64,000 nt of DNA from the NCBI GenBank assembly GCA_947626915.1, contig CANQUA010000004.1, forward strand, positions 1-64,000, written 5' to 3'. This DNA comes from an uncultured Lachnospiraceae bacterium. GTDB lineage: Bacteria > Bacillota > Clostridia > Lachnospirales > Lachnospiraceae. The notes below the pieces were generated by a model. The model was not told the origin of the DNA and ran no database searches. It saw nothing but the letters and a program-made list of their open reading frames with translations. The position numbers and the translations under genes are program-made. Position 1 is the first letter of the stretch, and every line of letters begins with the position of its first letter. Below, one piece after another: positions 25,037-33,842 of the stretch.

Positions 25037-27625
25037 ATGAAACTAACTGGTTTAACATCGCAGCAGGTTGAAGAGAGCCGGCAGAAGCACGGTTCCAACA
25101 CGCTTACGCAGATTCCGCCGGATCCGTTATGGAAAAAGATCCTGGAGGGATTTAAGGATCCCATGATCATGATCCTTTTGGTGGCAATGGTCGTGCAGAT
25201 CGTTCTGTTCTTCCTGGGACAGGCGGAATGGTTCGAGCCGGTGGGTATTTTGATCGCGATCATGATCGCCAACGGCGTCGCTTCCTTCAGCGAGAACAAG
25301 CAGGAGGGCAAGGCTTCCGCGCTGAAGGCGGAGGAGGAAGCCAAGGAGATGGCCAAGGTGGTCCGCGACGGCAAGCTCCAGGAGATCCACGTGAGCGAAG
25401 TGGTCGTGGGAGACATCGTGTATCTCCAGGCAGGCGACAAGATATCTGCTGACGGCGAGATCGTTGACGGCGCGGTCAAGGTCGATCAGGCCGCCTTAAA
25501 CGGCGAGACCGAGGAGGCGGACAAGATCCCGCTTCCGGCAGGGCAGACCTATAATATCAAGGATCTGCTGAACAAATATTACGCTTACCGCGGCACGGTT
25601 GTCTGCGGCGGCGAGGCTTACATGGAAGTGAAGGTCGTTGGCGATAAGACCCTCTTCGGCGAACTGGCGCTGGAGGTGCAGGAGGATACCCGCGAGACGC
25701 CTCTGCAGGTCAAGCTGGGCAAGCTGGCGCAGCAGATTTCGACCTTTGGCTATGTGGGAGCGATCTGCATCGTGGTCGGCGTTCTGGCGAAAACGCTTCT
25801 GAGCGGCCAGATCCCCGCAAATATCTACGAGTGGATCCGCCTGATCATGGACGCGGTTACGGTTGCCGTTACGATCATCGTCTGCGCGGTGCCGGAAGGA
25901 CTTCCGATGCTGACTTCGATCCTGCTTTCGTTCCAGAGCCTGAAAATGGCGAAGGATAACGTCCTGGTCCGGAAGATCAACGGTCTGGAGACCGCGGGCA
26001 GCCTGAGCATTCTGTTCAGCGATAAGACCGGTACCATCACCGAGGGCCGTCTGTCCGTCGTCGAGATGGCGACCGGCAATGTCACGGTGTTCGATGCGCT
26101 GAAGAAAATGCCGATGGCGCTGGCGATGGAAGTGATCACCGGCATCGGCGTCAATAACAGCGCCATGGTGAGCAACGGCTCGATCATCGGCGGCAACAGC
26201 ACGGACCGCGCGCTGATGGCGTTTTTGAACTCTTCCGACGCGGTCAAATCCGTCAACCGGGACGAGGTCAAGAATTTCAACGCGTTCGATTCCAATAAGA
26301 AGAGCTCCAGCGTGACCATTACCCGCGGCGGCAAGACCATTACGTACGTAAAAGGCGCCCCCGAGAAGATCATCGAGAGATGCACGCATTATATCGATGA
26401 GAAGGGCAATGTCAAAGAGCTTACCGAGAAAAATTATCTGACTGCTTATATCGACACCCAGGCCGGCCGCTCCATGAGACTTCTGGCGGTGGCGAAAGCC
26501 GACGGCGAAGGCGACGACGGCGCGCTGACCCTGATCTGCGTCATCAGCATCCGCGACAATGTCCGCAAGGAGGCCGTGGATGCGATCAAGGAAGTGCAGA
26601 ACGCGGGCATCCAGGTCGTCATGGTAACCGGCGACCGCAAGGAGACCGCGGTGGCGATCGCAAAGGAAGCGGGACTTCTGACCAGCAGCGAAGACGTGGC
26701 CCTGACTTCCGCGGAAATGGCGGAGAAGACAGACGACGAGCTGAAAGCGATTCTGCCGCATCTGCGCGTCGTATCCCGGGCCCTGCCGACGGACAAGAGC
26801 CGTCTGGTCCGGATCGCCCAGGACCTGAACCTGGTAGTCGGCATGACCGGCGACGGCGTCAACGATTCCCCGGCCCTGAAGAAGGCCGACGTGGGCTTCG
26901 CCATGGGCAGCGGCACCGAGGTCGCGAAGGAAGCGGGCGATATCACAATTCTGGACGACAATTTCTCCTCGATTGAGAAAGCCATCCTGTACGGCAGGAC
27001 CATGTTCAAGAGCATCCGCAAGTTCCTGGTCTTCCAGCTGACGGTCAACGTAGCGGCTGTGCTGACCTGCTTCATCGGACCGCTTCTGGGTGAAAACGTG
27101 ATCATGACCGTGATCCAGCTGCTGCTGGTGAACCTGGCCATGGATACGCTGGCGGCCATCGCGTTCGGCAGCGAGCCCGCTCTGGGCGAGTATATGAAGG
27201 ACAAGCCGATCCCCCGTTCCGCCAGCATTATCAGCAAGGAGATGCTGGTTGAGATCGTGATCAGCGCCCTTTATATCACATTCATCTGCCTGAGCATTCT
27301 GTTTGTGCCGCCGATCCGGGGACTTTTCGGAGACGTGGACGTGACGTATCTGAAATCCGCGGTGTTCGCTACGTTTATGATGGCGATTACCTTTAACGGC
27401 TTTAACGCGAGAACCGGCCATGTCAATCCGTTCGAGGGCATCGGACGGAACCGGAATTTCCTGCTGGTCATGCTCTCCATCTTTGTCATGCAGTTCATTT
27501 TCGTTACGTTTGGCGGAAGCGTGCTGAGCGTGGAAGCGCTGAGCCCGCAGGCGTGGCTGACCTGCCTTGTGATGGCGTTTTTGGTCATACCGATCGATAT
27601 GATCCGGAAGCTGGTCATGCGCTGA
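25037..27625 (+). CDS. PMCA-type calcium-translocating P-type ATPase
   Basis: 862 aa, preceded by AGGAAAGGAAA. All P-ATPase landmarks are present: actuator motif AALNGETEEADK, phosphorylation loop SDKTGT (Asp about 329), KGAPEKI nucleotide-site motif and MTGDGVNDSPALKKAD hinge. The M4 sequence VPEGLP is typical of type II calcium pumps. Hydrophobic helices lie near 40-80, 235-300 and in six segments after 670. It should export Ca2+, fitting a locus full of Ca2+-binding TerD proteins. The 223-base gap upstream contains only short unassigned ORFs, for example a 15-codon one after GAGGAGAGGCAT. Confidence 0.93.
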   Translation: MKLTGLTSQQVEESRQKHGSNTLTQIPPDPLWKKILEGFKDPMIMILLVAMVVQIVLFFLGQAEWFEPVGILIAIMIANGVASFSENKQEGKASALKAEEEAKEMAKVVRDGKLQEIHVSEVVVGDIVYLQAGDKISADGEIVDGAVKVDQAALNGETEEADKIPLPAGQTYNIKDLLNKYYAYRGTVVCGGEAYMEVKVVGDKTLFGELALEVQEDTRETPLQVKLGKLAQQISTFGYVGAICIVVGVLAKTLLSGQIPANIYEWIRLIMDAVTVAVTIIVCAVPEGLPMLTSILLSFQSLKMAKDNVLVRKINGLETAGSLSILFSDKTGTITEGRLSVVEMATGNVTVFDALKKMPMALAMEVITGIGVNNSAMVSNGSIIGGNSTDRALMAFLNSSDAVKSVNRDEVKNFNAFDSNKKSSSVTITRGGKTITYVKGAPEKIIERCTHYIDEKGNVKELTEKNYLTAYIDTQAGRSMRLLAVAKADGEGDDGALTLICVISIRDNVRKEAVDAIKEVQNAGIQVVMVTGDRKETAVAIAKEAGLLTSSEDVALTSAEMAEKTDDELKAILPHLRVVSRALPTDKSRLVRIAQDLNLVVGMTGDGVNDSPALKKADVGFAMGSGTEVAKEAGDITILDDNFSSIEKAILYGRTMFKSIRKFLVFQLTVNVAAVLTCFIGPLLGENVIMTVIQLLLVNLAMDTLAAIAFGSEPALGEYMKDKPIPRSASIISKEMLVEIVISALYITFICLSILFVPPIRGLFGDVDVTYLKSAVFATFMMAITFNGFNARTGHVNPFEGIGRNRNFLLVMLSIFVMQFIFVTFGGSVLSVEALSPQAWLTCLVMAFLVIPIDMIRKLVMR

Positions 27626-27688
27626 TGTTTGAACCCTCGCGGCAGGGATATGCCGTAAAAATAAATTAATTTCAGGAGGTATTGAATC

Positions 27689-28267
27689 ATGGCAGTTAGT
27701 TTGACAAAAGGACAGAAAGTCGATCTTACAAAAGGCAATCCCGGATTGAGCAAGCTGGTTGTCGGCCTGGGCTGGGACACCAATAAGTATGACGGCGGTT
27801 ACGATTTTGACCTTGACGCGGCTGCGTTCCTGCTGGGGGCGGACGGTAAGGTCGCCAGCGATGCGGATTTCGTATTCTACGGCAATCTGAAGCACAGCTC
27901 CGGCAGCGTTGAGCATATGGGGGATAACTTAACGGGCGCAGGCGACGGCGACGACGAGCAGATCAAGATCAATCTGGCGATGGTTCCCGCCAGCGTGGCG
28001 AAGATCGACTTTACCGTGACGATCTATGACGCTGAGGTCCGCAAGCAGAATTTCGGCCAGGTCAGCAACGCGTTTATCCGCGTCGTGGACGAGGGAAGCA
28101 ATACCGAGCTGATCCGCTACGACCTGGGCGAGGATTTCTCCGTTGAGACGGCGGTTGTGGTCGGCGAGATCTACCGCAACAACGGCGAGTGGAAATTCAA
28201 CGCCATCGGCAGCGGCTTTCAGGGCGGCCTGTTCGCTCTCTGCAAGAATTACGGTGTGAACGTCTGA
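27689..28267 (+). CDS. terD: TerD-family calcium-binding stress protein
   Basis: 192 aa with CAGGAGGTATTG before the ATG. The full TerD fold is present: [14 protein letters not shown] start, [20 protein letters not shown] and [14 protein letters not shown], the acidic loops that bind Ca2+ in TerD proteins. Then VNAFIRVVD-like strands and the [20 protein letters not shown] end. It probably acts near the inner membrane as a Ca2+-responsive oligomer. First of a TerD array. Confidence 0.95.
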   Translation: MAVSLTKGQKVDLTKGNPGLSKLVVGLGWDTNKYDGGYDFDLDAAAFLLGADGKVASDADFVFYGNLKHSSGSVEHMGDNLTGAGDGDDEQIKINLAMVPASVAKIDFTVTIYDAEVRKQNFGQVSNAFIRVVDEGSNTELIRYDLGEDFSVETAVVVGEIYRNNGEWKFNAIGSGFQGGLFALCKNYGVNV

Positions 28268-28295
28268 GTTTTCGGCATCGGAGGTTCGCAAAACA

Positions 28296-28889
28296 ATGGC
28301 TGTAGAACTTAGAAAAGGTCAAAAGGTAAATCTGGAAAAGCACGGCTCTTCCATGGGGGAGATTCTGATCAACCTTAACTGGAGCCAGCCTGTGAAAAAA
28401 GGCGGTTTCTTCGCGCCGAAGCCGAAGCCCATCGATCTGGATCTGGGCTGCCTCTTTGAACTGCAGAACGGCGTCAAGGGATGTGTGCAGGCTCTGGGCA
28501 ATTCGTTCGGGAGCCTGAACAGTCTCCCGTATATCGCTTTGGACGGGGATGACCGGACCGGTTCCTCCGCAGGGGGCGAGAACCTCCGCGTAAACGGCGC
28601 GATGATCCGCGAGATCCGGCGGATCCTGATCTTTACGTTCATTTATGAGGGGGCCGCCAACTGGCGCGAGGCCAATGGAATCGTGACCGTCAAATGTCCC
28701 GGCAGCCAGGATGTGATCGTGCGGATGGACGAGTACGGCAGCAGCCAGCGCATGTGCGCGATCGCGCTCCTGGAGAACAGCAATAACGAGACGTTCAGCG
28801 CAGAGAAGATCGTTCGGTTCTTTAACGGTCATTCGGAGATGGACAAGGCGTTTAACTGGGGACTTCGCTGGACGCCCGGAAGAAAGTGA
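28296..28889 (+). CDS. divergent TerD-family protein
   Basis: 197 aa. The start MAVELRKGQKVNLEK and the block GGFFAPKPKPIDLDLGC match the TerD fold. The second Ca2+ loop is altered: instead of DNLTGxGxGDDE it reads LDGDDRTGSSAGGENL. Ligand binding may differ, as in TerA/TerX-like members. It lies 28 bases after terD and ten bases before the AIM24-like gene, so it is part of one operon. Confidence 0.88.
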   Translation: MAVELRKGQKVNLEKHGSSMGEILINLNWSQPVKKGGFFAPKPKPIDLDLGCLFELQNGVKGCVQALGNSFGSLNSLPYIALDGDDRTGSSAGGENLRVNGAMIREIRRILIFTFIYEGAANWREANGIVTVKCPGSQDVIVRMDEYGSSQRMCAIALLENSNNETFSAEKIVRFFNGHSEMDKAFNWGLRWTPGRK

Positions 28890-28898
28890 GTTATCTGA

Positions 28899-29585
28899 AT
28901 GAGGTATGAGATTCTTTATCAGGACGCGTTCCCTGTGATAAAGGCCGACCTGCAGCAGGGGGAATCCATCAAAGCCGAGTCGGACGCGATGATCTCGATG
29001 TCCGCGACGCTGGATGTAAACGGCTCCATGGGGGGCAATCTGCTGGGCGGCATTGCGCGGCGCGTTCTGGCAGGAGAAAAATTTTTCTTTCAGACGATCG
29101 TAGCCAGCAGGGGGCCGGGGACTGTGCTTCTCGGACATCCCCTGCCCGGCGGCATTATCGATGTGGAACTGGACGGCACGTATAATCTGCGCGTCCAGAA
29201 GGACGGATTTCTGGCGGGGACGGAGGGAATCCAGGTGGACACGGTGATGCAGAACCTGGTCCAGGGACTGTTTTCACGGGAAGGGTTCTTCGTCGTGAAC
29301 GTACACGGCCGGGGAACCGTGTTCCTCAGCAGCTACGGAGCGATCCACGCGATCAATCTGGGACCCGGCGAGGAGGTCATCATCGACAACGGACATCTGG
29401 TCGCCTGGCCGGATTATATGAACTACCGGATCGAGAAAGCTTCCAACGGCTGGATTTCCAGCATTATGTCGGGAGAGTGCCTGGTGTGCCGTTTCCGAGG
29501 ACCCGGCGTGGTCCTGATCCAGACGCGGAATCCGGATTCGTTCAAAGACTGGATCCGCTCCATGGTTCCGACCAACAATAACTAA
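28899..29585 (+). CDS. AIM24/TIGR00266-family protein
   Basis: 228 aa. The beta-rich AIM24 fold is recognisable by YEILYQDAFPVIKADLQQGE at the start, then MGGNLLGGIARRVLAGEKFF with a following FQTIVASRGPG strand, and GEEVIIDNGHLVAW near the end. No membrane helix. AIM24-like proteins often accompany TerD genes; their biochemical role is unknown. Translationally close to both TerD neighbours. Confidence 0.9.
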   Translation: MRYEILYQDAFPVIKADLQQGESIKAESDAMISMSATLDVNGSMGGNLLGGIARRVLAGEKFFFQTIVASRGPGTVLLGHPLPGGIIDVELDGTYNLRVQKDGFLAGTEGIQVDTVMQNLVQGLFSREGFFVVNVHGRGTVFLSSYGAIHAINLGPGEEVIIDNGHLVAWPDYMNYRIEKASNGWISSIMSGECLVCRFRGPGVVLIQTRNPDSFKDWIRSMVPTNNN

Positions 29586-29610
29586 TCTGAGGTAAAGGAG
29601 GCAGAATAAA

Positions 29611-30201
29611 ATGCCTGTTAATCTGCAAAAAGGACAGAAAGTAGAACTTCGCAAAGCCAACGGCGGCGTGCTCCGCACGGTCATGGTAGGTCTGGGATGG
29701 GACGAGGTGAAGCAGTCCCGCGGCTTTTTTGCGCCGAAGCCCCAGGACATTGACTGCGACGCCTCCGCGTTTTTGTGCGTCAACGGACGCATCCAGAGCA
29801 ACGACGACATTGTATATTTCAACAATCTGGTACACAAATCCGGCTGCGTGCGCCATATGGGCGATAACCTGACCGGCGCAGGCGAGGGCGACGACGAGCA
29901 GATCCGCGTCGATCTGGCGAATCTGCCGGCCCAGTACGATAAGATCATCATGGTCGTCAATATTTATCAGGCGGCGCAGCGCAAGCAGCATTTCGGCATG
30001 ATCCAGAATGCGTTCATCCGTGTCTGCGACGCGGAGACGAACCAGGAGCTCTGCAAGTACAATCTGTCGGAGAATTACAACGGAATGACGGCCATGGTAT
30101 TCGGCGAACTGTACCGTTACAACGGAGCGTGGAAATTCAACGCGATCGGCCAGGCGACCCAGGACAACAGCATCGGCGATCTGGCGAGAAGATTCATTTA
30201 A
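29611..30201 (+). CDS. TerD-family protein (TerX/TerZ-like)
   Basis: 196 aa after AAAGGAGGCAGAATAAA. It shares the GFFAPKPQDIDCDASAF block with the divergent second TerD protein but keeps the acidic loop DNLTGAGEGDDEQIRVDL, so Ca2+ binding is likely. It ends GELYRYNGAWKFNAIGQATQ. Third TerD gene of the array. Confidence 0.92.
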   Translation: MPVNLQKGQKVELRKANGGVLRTVMVGLGWDEVKQSRGFFAPKPQDIDCDASAFLCVNGRIQSNDDIVYFNNLVHKSGCVRHMGDNLTGAGEGDDEQIRVDLANLPAQYDKIIMVVNIYQAAQRKQHFGMIQNAFIRVCDAETNQELCKYNLSENYNGMTAMVFGELYRYNGAWKFNAIGQATQDNSIGDLARRFI

Positions 30202-30230
30202 CGAGATCGGAAAACAGCGGGAGGCAGAAA

Positions 30231-30815
30231 ATGGGAGTAAATCTTTCCAAGGGCCAGAGAGTGAGTCTGGACAAAAACATGACGATGGCTCTCGTCGGTC
30301 TGGGCTGGGATACGAACAAATACGACGGCGGCTATGATTTCGACCTGGACGCGTCGGCGTTTATGCTGGGCGCGAACGGAAAGGTCCGCAAGGATGAGGA
30401 TTTCATTTTTTACGGCAATTTAAAGAGCAGCGACGGTTCCGTGCGCCATACCGGAGATAATCTGACCGGTGCGGGCGACGGGGACGACGAGGTGCTGATC
30501 ATTGATTTCACGAAGGTTCCGGCCGATGTCCAGAAGATTGCGATCACGGTGACGATCTACGACGCGCCGGTCCGCGGCCAGAACTTCGGCCAGGTTTCCA
30601 ACGCCTATGTCCGGGTGGCCCGTATGGCGAACGAGAACGATATGAGCGGTACCGAAGTGCTGAAGTTCGACCTGGCGGAGGAATTCTCCGTCGAGACGGC
30701 GCTGGTCGTATGCGAGATCTACCGGTATGGGAATGACTGGAAGTTCAACGCGGTGGGAGCCGGATATCAGGGAGGCCTGGAAGCGCTCTGCCGCAGCTTC
30801 GGCGTGAATGTCTGA
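30231..30815 (+). CDS. TerD-family calcium-binding protein
   Basis: 194 aa from the ATG after GGGAGGCAGAAA; the track's earlier start would overlap the previous gene. Canonical TerD features: [38 protein letters not shown] and CEIYRYGNDWKFNAVGAGYQ. Closest to the first TerD protein of the array, consistent with tandem duplication. Confidence 0.94.
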   Translation: MGVNLSKGQRVSLDKNMTMALVGLGWDTNKYDGGYDFDLDASAFMLGANGKVRKDEDFIFYGNLKSSDGSVRHTGDNLTGAGDGDDEVLIIDFTKVPADVQKIAITVTIYDAPVRGQNFGQVSNAYVRVARMANENDMSGTEVLKFDLAEEFSVETALVVCEIYRYGNDWKFNAVGAGYQGGLEALCRSFGVNV

Positions 30816-30886
30816 TCAGATGGCCGGGGACGCAGGAGAACCGCCGGGAAGCGGGGGCTGCGTCGCGTTGGTATCCGGAAAACCTG

Positions 30887-30957
30887 CCGGAGATGGATTC
30901 TCCGGATGCTTGAATCTGAGGGCGCGGGAGTTTTCCCAGGCTTCCCGCGCCTTTTCC
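30887..30957 (+). terminator. two hairpins inside the Ter operon, the second terminator-like
   Basis: CCGGAGA-TGGAT-TCTCCGG is followed by GGCGCGGGA...TCCCGCGCC running into CTTTTCC. They fill the 164-base gap between two TerD-type genes, the widest within the TerD array. This may be an attenuator lowering expression of the downstream fusion proteins. Confidence 0.6.
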
Positions 30958-30979
30958 TACTATAATTTTGGGAGGTCAT

Positions 30980-32524
30980 ATGAATATACAGCGCGGATTC
31001 AGGGATAAACTGGATAAATATATAAATCCAGGCATGGACATAGAAGTGGAAATGAGTGTGAACGGCGGGGCGGTCTATGATTTCTGCTGCTTTGGAGTGG
31101 ACGCGGCGGGAAAGCTGTCCGACGACCGTTACATGGTCTTTTACAATCAGACGCAGTCTCCGGGCCGGGAGATCTGCTACAGGGCTTCCGGAAACGGAGC
31201 GAATTTTACGGTCAATCTGAACAGGCTTCCGGCCTCGGTCAATAAGCTGGTTTTTACGGTGAGCATCGACGGGAACGGAACCATGGGAAATATTGTTTCC
31301 CACATTCTGAATATAAAACAAAATGGGCAGACCGTCGCGACCATGCCTTTGAGCGGGCAGGATTTTCATACCGAGAAAGCGATCATCGCGATTGAAATAT
31401 ACAGGAAAGATGTGTGGCGTTTCGCGGCTGTCGCCAGCGGATTCAACGGCGGACTGGGAGATCTGCTCCGGGCCTACGGAGGCGAGGAGATCACGCCGGC
31501 CGCTGCGCCGGCGCAGGTACAGCCGGGGTATGGTCAGCAGACGCCCGCGCCCGCGCAGCCGGTTTATGGACAGCAGACGCCCGCGCCCGCGCAGCCGGTT
31601 TATGGTCAGCAGACGCCCGCGCAGGCACAGCCGGGTTACGGTCAGCAGCCGGCCCGGGAGGAACCGAACCGCCGGCAGGCCATTAATATGGGTGTGCCGA
31701 GGCCTGCCGCGCCAAGGCAGGTGACTCCGCAGCAGGGCTATGGCCAGCAGACAGGTTACAATCAGCCGTCAGGTTACGGTCAGTCCCCGCAGCCGGCACC
31801 GTCAGGTTACGCGCAGCCGGCAGCTCCGCAGCGGGTTTCCCTGGAGAAAAAGCTGGAAAAAGACGCGCCCCAGCTGGTGTCCCTGGCAAAGCCTTTGAAG
31901 GTGGAACTGGAGAAGCGTAATCTTCTGGATGTTGTGGCGCGGGTCGCTCTGGTACTGGATATGTCCGGTTCCATGAGCGGGCGTTACAGAGACGGAACGG
32001 TCCAGGAGATCGTCAATAAGACCCTCCCGCTGGCAGTGCAGTTTGACGACGACGGGGAACTGGATTTTTGGTATTACGGCAGCCGCCCCAAGCGGATGCC
32101 TTCGGTCAATATGAAAAATTATACTTCAGCGGTGCCCCGCGACTGGGAGAAACTGATGCGGTCCCTGGGTTACGGCAACACGGAACCGCTGGTTATGAAA
32201 GAGGTTGTCGCGGAGTATGGGAAGAGCCGTCTCCCGGCCTATGTCCTGTTCATCACCGACGGCGGGGTGGGAAGCGAGAGCCAGATCCGTCAGATCCTTA
32301 TGGATGCTTCCCGGGCGCCGATTTTCTGGCAGTTCGTCGGCGTGGGCGGTTCCAGTTACGGTATCCTGGAACGTCTCGATACCATGAGCGGCCGTTATGT
32401 GGACAATGCGAATTTCTTTGCGCTGGATGATTTTAAGAAGGTAAGCAATTCGGAATTATACAGCCGGCTGCTGAATGAATTCCCGCAATGGCTGCAGGAG
32501 ATCAGGAGAAAAGGGATGCTCTGA
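30980..32524 (+). CDS. TerD-domain / Tyr-Gly-Gln-Pro linker / vWA fusion protein (TerF-like)
   Basis: 514 aa from the ATG preceded by GGGAGGTCAT. Residues 1-175 are a TerD-like fold (SVNGGAVYDFCCFGVDAAGKL; AIEIYRKDVWRFAAVASGFN) lacking the canonical acidic loop. Residues about 180-285 are a repetitive linker built on YGQQTPAPAQPV, encoded by near-identical 36-bp units. The C-terminal vWA domain (about 315-510) has MIDAS motif LDMSGSMSG and FITDGGVG. TerD-vWA fusions resemble TerF. The vWA domain may engage the TerY-P triad or oligomerise; that is inference. Confidence 0.88.
   Translation: MNIQRGFRDKLDKYINPGMDIEVEMSVNGGAVYDFCCFGVDAAGKLSDDRYMVFYNQTQSPGREICYRASGNGANFTVNLNRLPASVNKLVFTVSIDGNGTMGNIVSHILNIKQNGQTVATMPLSGQDFHTEKAIIAIEIYRKDVWRFAAVASGFNGGLGDLLRAYGGEEITPAAAPAQVQPGYGQQTPAPAQPVYGQQTPAPAQPVYGQQTPAQAQPGYGQQPAREEPNRRQAINMGVPRPAAPRQVTPQQGYGQQTGYNQPSGYGQSPQPAPSGYAQPAAPQRVSLEKKLEKDAPQLVSLAKPLKVELEKRNLLDVVARVALVLDMSGSMSGRYRDGTVQEIVNKTLPLAVQFDDDGELDFWYYGSRPKRMPSVNMKNYTSAVPRDWEKLMRSLGYGNTEPLVMKEVVAEYGKSRLPAYVLFITDGGVGSESQIRQILMDASRAPIFWQFVGVGGSSYGILERLDTMSGRYVDNANFFALDDFKKVSNSELYSRLLNEFPQWLQEIRRKGML
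31523..31650 (+). repeat. 36-bp tandem repeats in the linker of the TerD-vWA gene
   Basis: Three nearly identical in-frame 36-bp units, such as GGTTTATGGWCAGCAGACGC, encode YGQQTPAPAQPV. More diverged QQ-Y-G copies follow to about 31820. The high identity suggests recent unit gain or loss. Confidence 0.8.
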
Positions 32525-32579
32525 CCCGGCTTCGGCACGCTGCGGTCGGCATTCCTCCGGGATACGCGAGGAGAAAATC

Positions 32580-33800
32580 ATGGGAAAGCTGCAAGAAGAG
32601 TTTAACGCGAAGCCGGCAGGCGATTTTCTGCTGACGCCGGGAGAATACGAAGGGCCGCTTACGATCAGCCGGCCGTGCGTCATTGACGGGGCGAAGTCTA
32701 CGCTTTGGGCCGGCAGCGGGCCGGTGCTGACCATTGCCTCTCCGGGCGTTACGGTCAAAAACCTGCGGGTGGAAGTGACCGGAAGCGGCAGCGGGAAGGC
32801 GGGCGTCGCAATTCAGACCAGCGATCCGCATGCGGGTTTGGATCAGGTGGAGGTGAACGGCTCCGTGACTGGTTTTGCCGGGGAATCGGAGTCGTGGGAT
32901 CTGCCCGGGATCCTGAATCTGGGAGAATTTGCCGCGGGCAAGGTGAACACCTTTGCGATCCGGCTGAACGCGCCGGCAGAGGCCCGGCTGGAGTGCGCGG
33001 TGAACGATCTGCGCGTCTCTCCGGCCTGCCTTACCGCGGGGGAGAACCATCTGGTCTTTACGACCGGCGAGCTGCGGCACAATACGATCCTGTACGGGGA
33101 ACTTCTGGTGCGGACGGCGGTCTCCCGGCGGATCTATGTGACGGGGAAAGCCATGAAGGACGCTCCCGTGCATGACGAGGCGCTTCCGGTTGTCAGCGGT
33201 CCCGTGGTTTCGATGCCGGTGCAGGTGAATCTTCCCGCAGACGTGGTCGCGCCGCAGGTCAGCGACGCCGCGGTGCAGTACCTGAAGCGGGGACAGAGAA
33301 TTTCGCTGAAGGGCGTTTTTTCTTCTTCGATGAAGGTGGTATATGAGCATCAAAGCGCGGGTCCCGGCATAGAGATGGACTGCTACTGTTTTGCGCTGCG
33401 GGATAACGGAAAGGTTTCCCGTGACGAGGACCTGATCTTTTTCGGCAATCCGGAATCGACGGATCATGCCGTCAGGACAGGCACGTCCGGCGACAATCCT
33501 CTGGTGATGATCGATCTGGAGAAGGTGGGTCCGCAGGTGGCCCGGATCGCGGTCTGCTATTCGATCTATGGGGACGATCCGCGGCAGAATTTTTCTATGG
33601 TCAGCGCGCCGGTGATCCGGATCTTTGATGGGGACAAAGAGGTTTACCGGTTTGAACTGCAGGATCTTTCCGCTGAAAAAACGGTGGTTGCGGCGGAGGT
33701 TTACCGGTACAAAGGAGAATGGAAAGCGAGTTTCGTTGGGGCAGGCTATAAGAGCGGGCTGAAACAGCTGTGCGAGGGGTATGGAGTAGAAGTAGAATAA
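32580..33800 (+). CDS. TerD-domain protein with beta-rich N-terminal extension
   Basis: 406 aa from the ATG after GAGGAGAAAATC. The C-terminal ~150 residues are TerD-like (LKRGQRISLKGVF; IEMDCYCFALRDNGKVSRDED; AAEVYRYKGEWKASFVGAGY), though the acidic Ca2+ loop is replaced by RTGTSGDNPLVMIDL. Residues 15-90 (GEYEGPLTISRPCVIDGAKS; LTIASPGVTVKNLRVEV) resemble one turn set of a right-handed beta-helix. Residues 95-215 look like an Ig-like beta-sandwich. No signal peptide. I do not know this architecture as a named family; it may tether TerD complexes to a partner. Confidence 0.8.
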   Translation: MGKLQEEFNAKPAGDFLLTPGEYEGPLTISRPCVIDGAKSTLWAGSGPVLTIASPGVTVKNLRVEVTGSGSGKAGVAIQTSDPHAGLDQVEVNGSVTGFAGESESWDLPGILNLGEFAAGKVNTFAIRLNAPAEARLECAVNDLRVSPACLTAGENHLVFTTGELRHNTILYGELLVRTAVSRRIYVTGKAMKDAPVHDEALPVVSGPVVSMPVQVNLPADVVAPQVSDAAVQYLKRGQRISLKGVFSSSMKVVYEHQSAGPGIEMDCYCFALRDNGKVSRDEDLIFFGNPESTDHAVRTGTSGDNPLVMIDLEKVGPQVARIAVCYSIYGDDPRQNFSMVSAPVIRIFDGDKEVYRFELQDLSAEKTVVAAEVYRYKGEWKASFVGAGYKSGLKQLCEGYGVEVE

Positions 33801-33842
33801 AGGGCCGGCGCGGTCAGGCAGTCCGGTCCGGGGAGAGTTATC

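Noticed and set aside
25496-27916. 806-codon minus-strand ORF opposite the calcium ATPase
   Set aside because: Antisense shadow; His/Asp/Gln-rich without recognisable motifs, while the plus strand has every P-ATPase signature.
30961-30966. TATAAT just before the TerD-vWA gene as a promoter
   Set aside because: It lies only 14 bases from the start codon and overlaps the ribosome-binding region; no -35 box. More likely chance.
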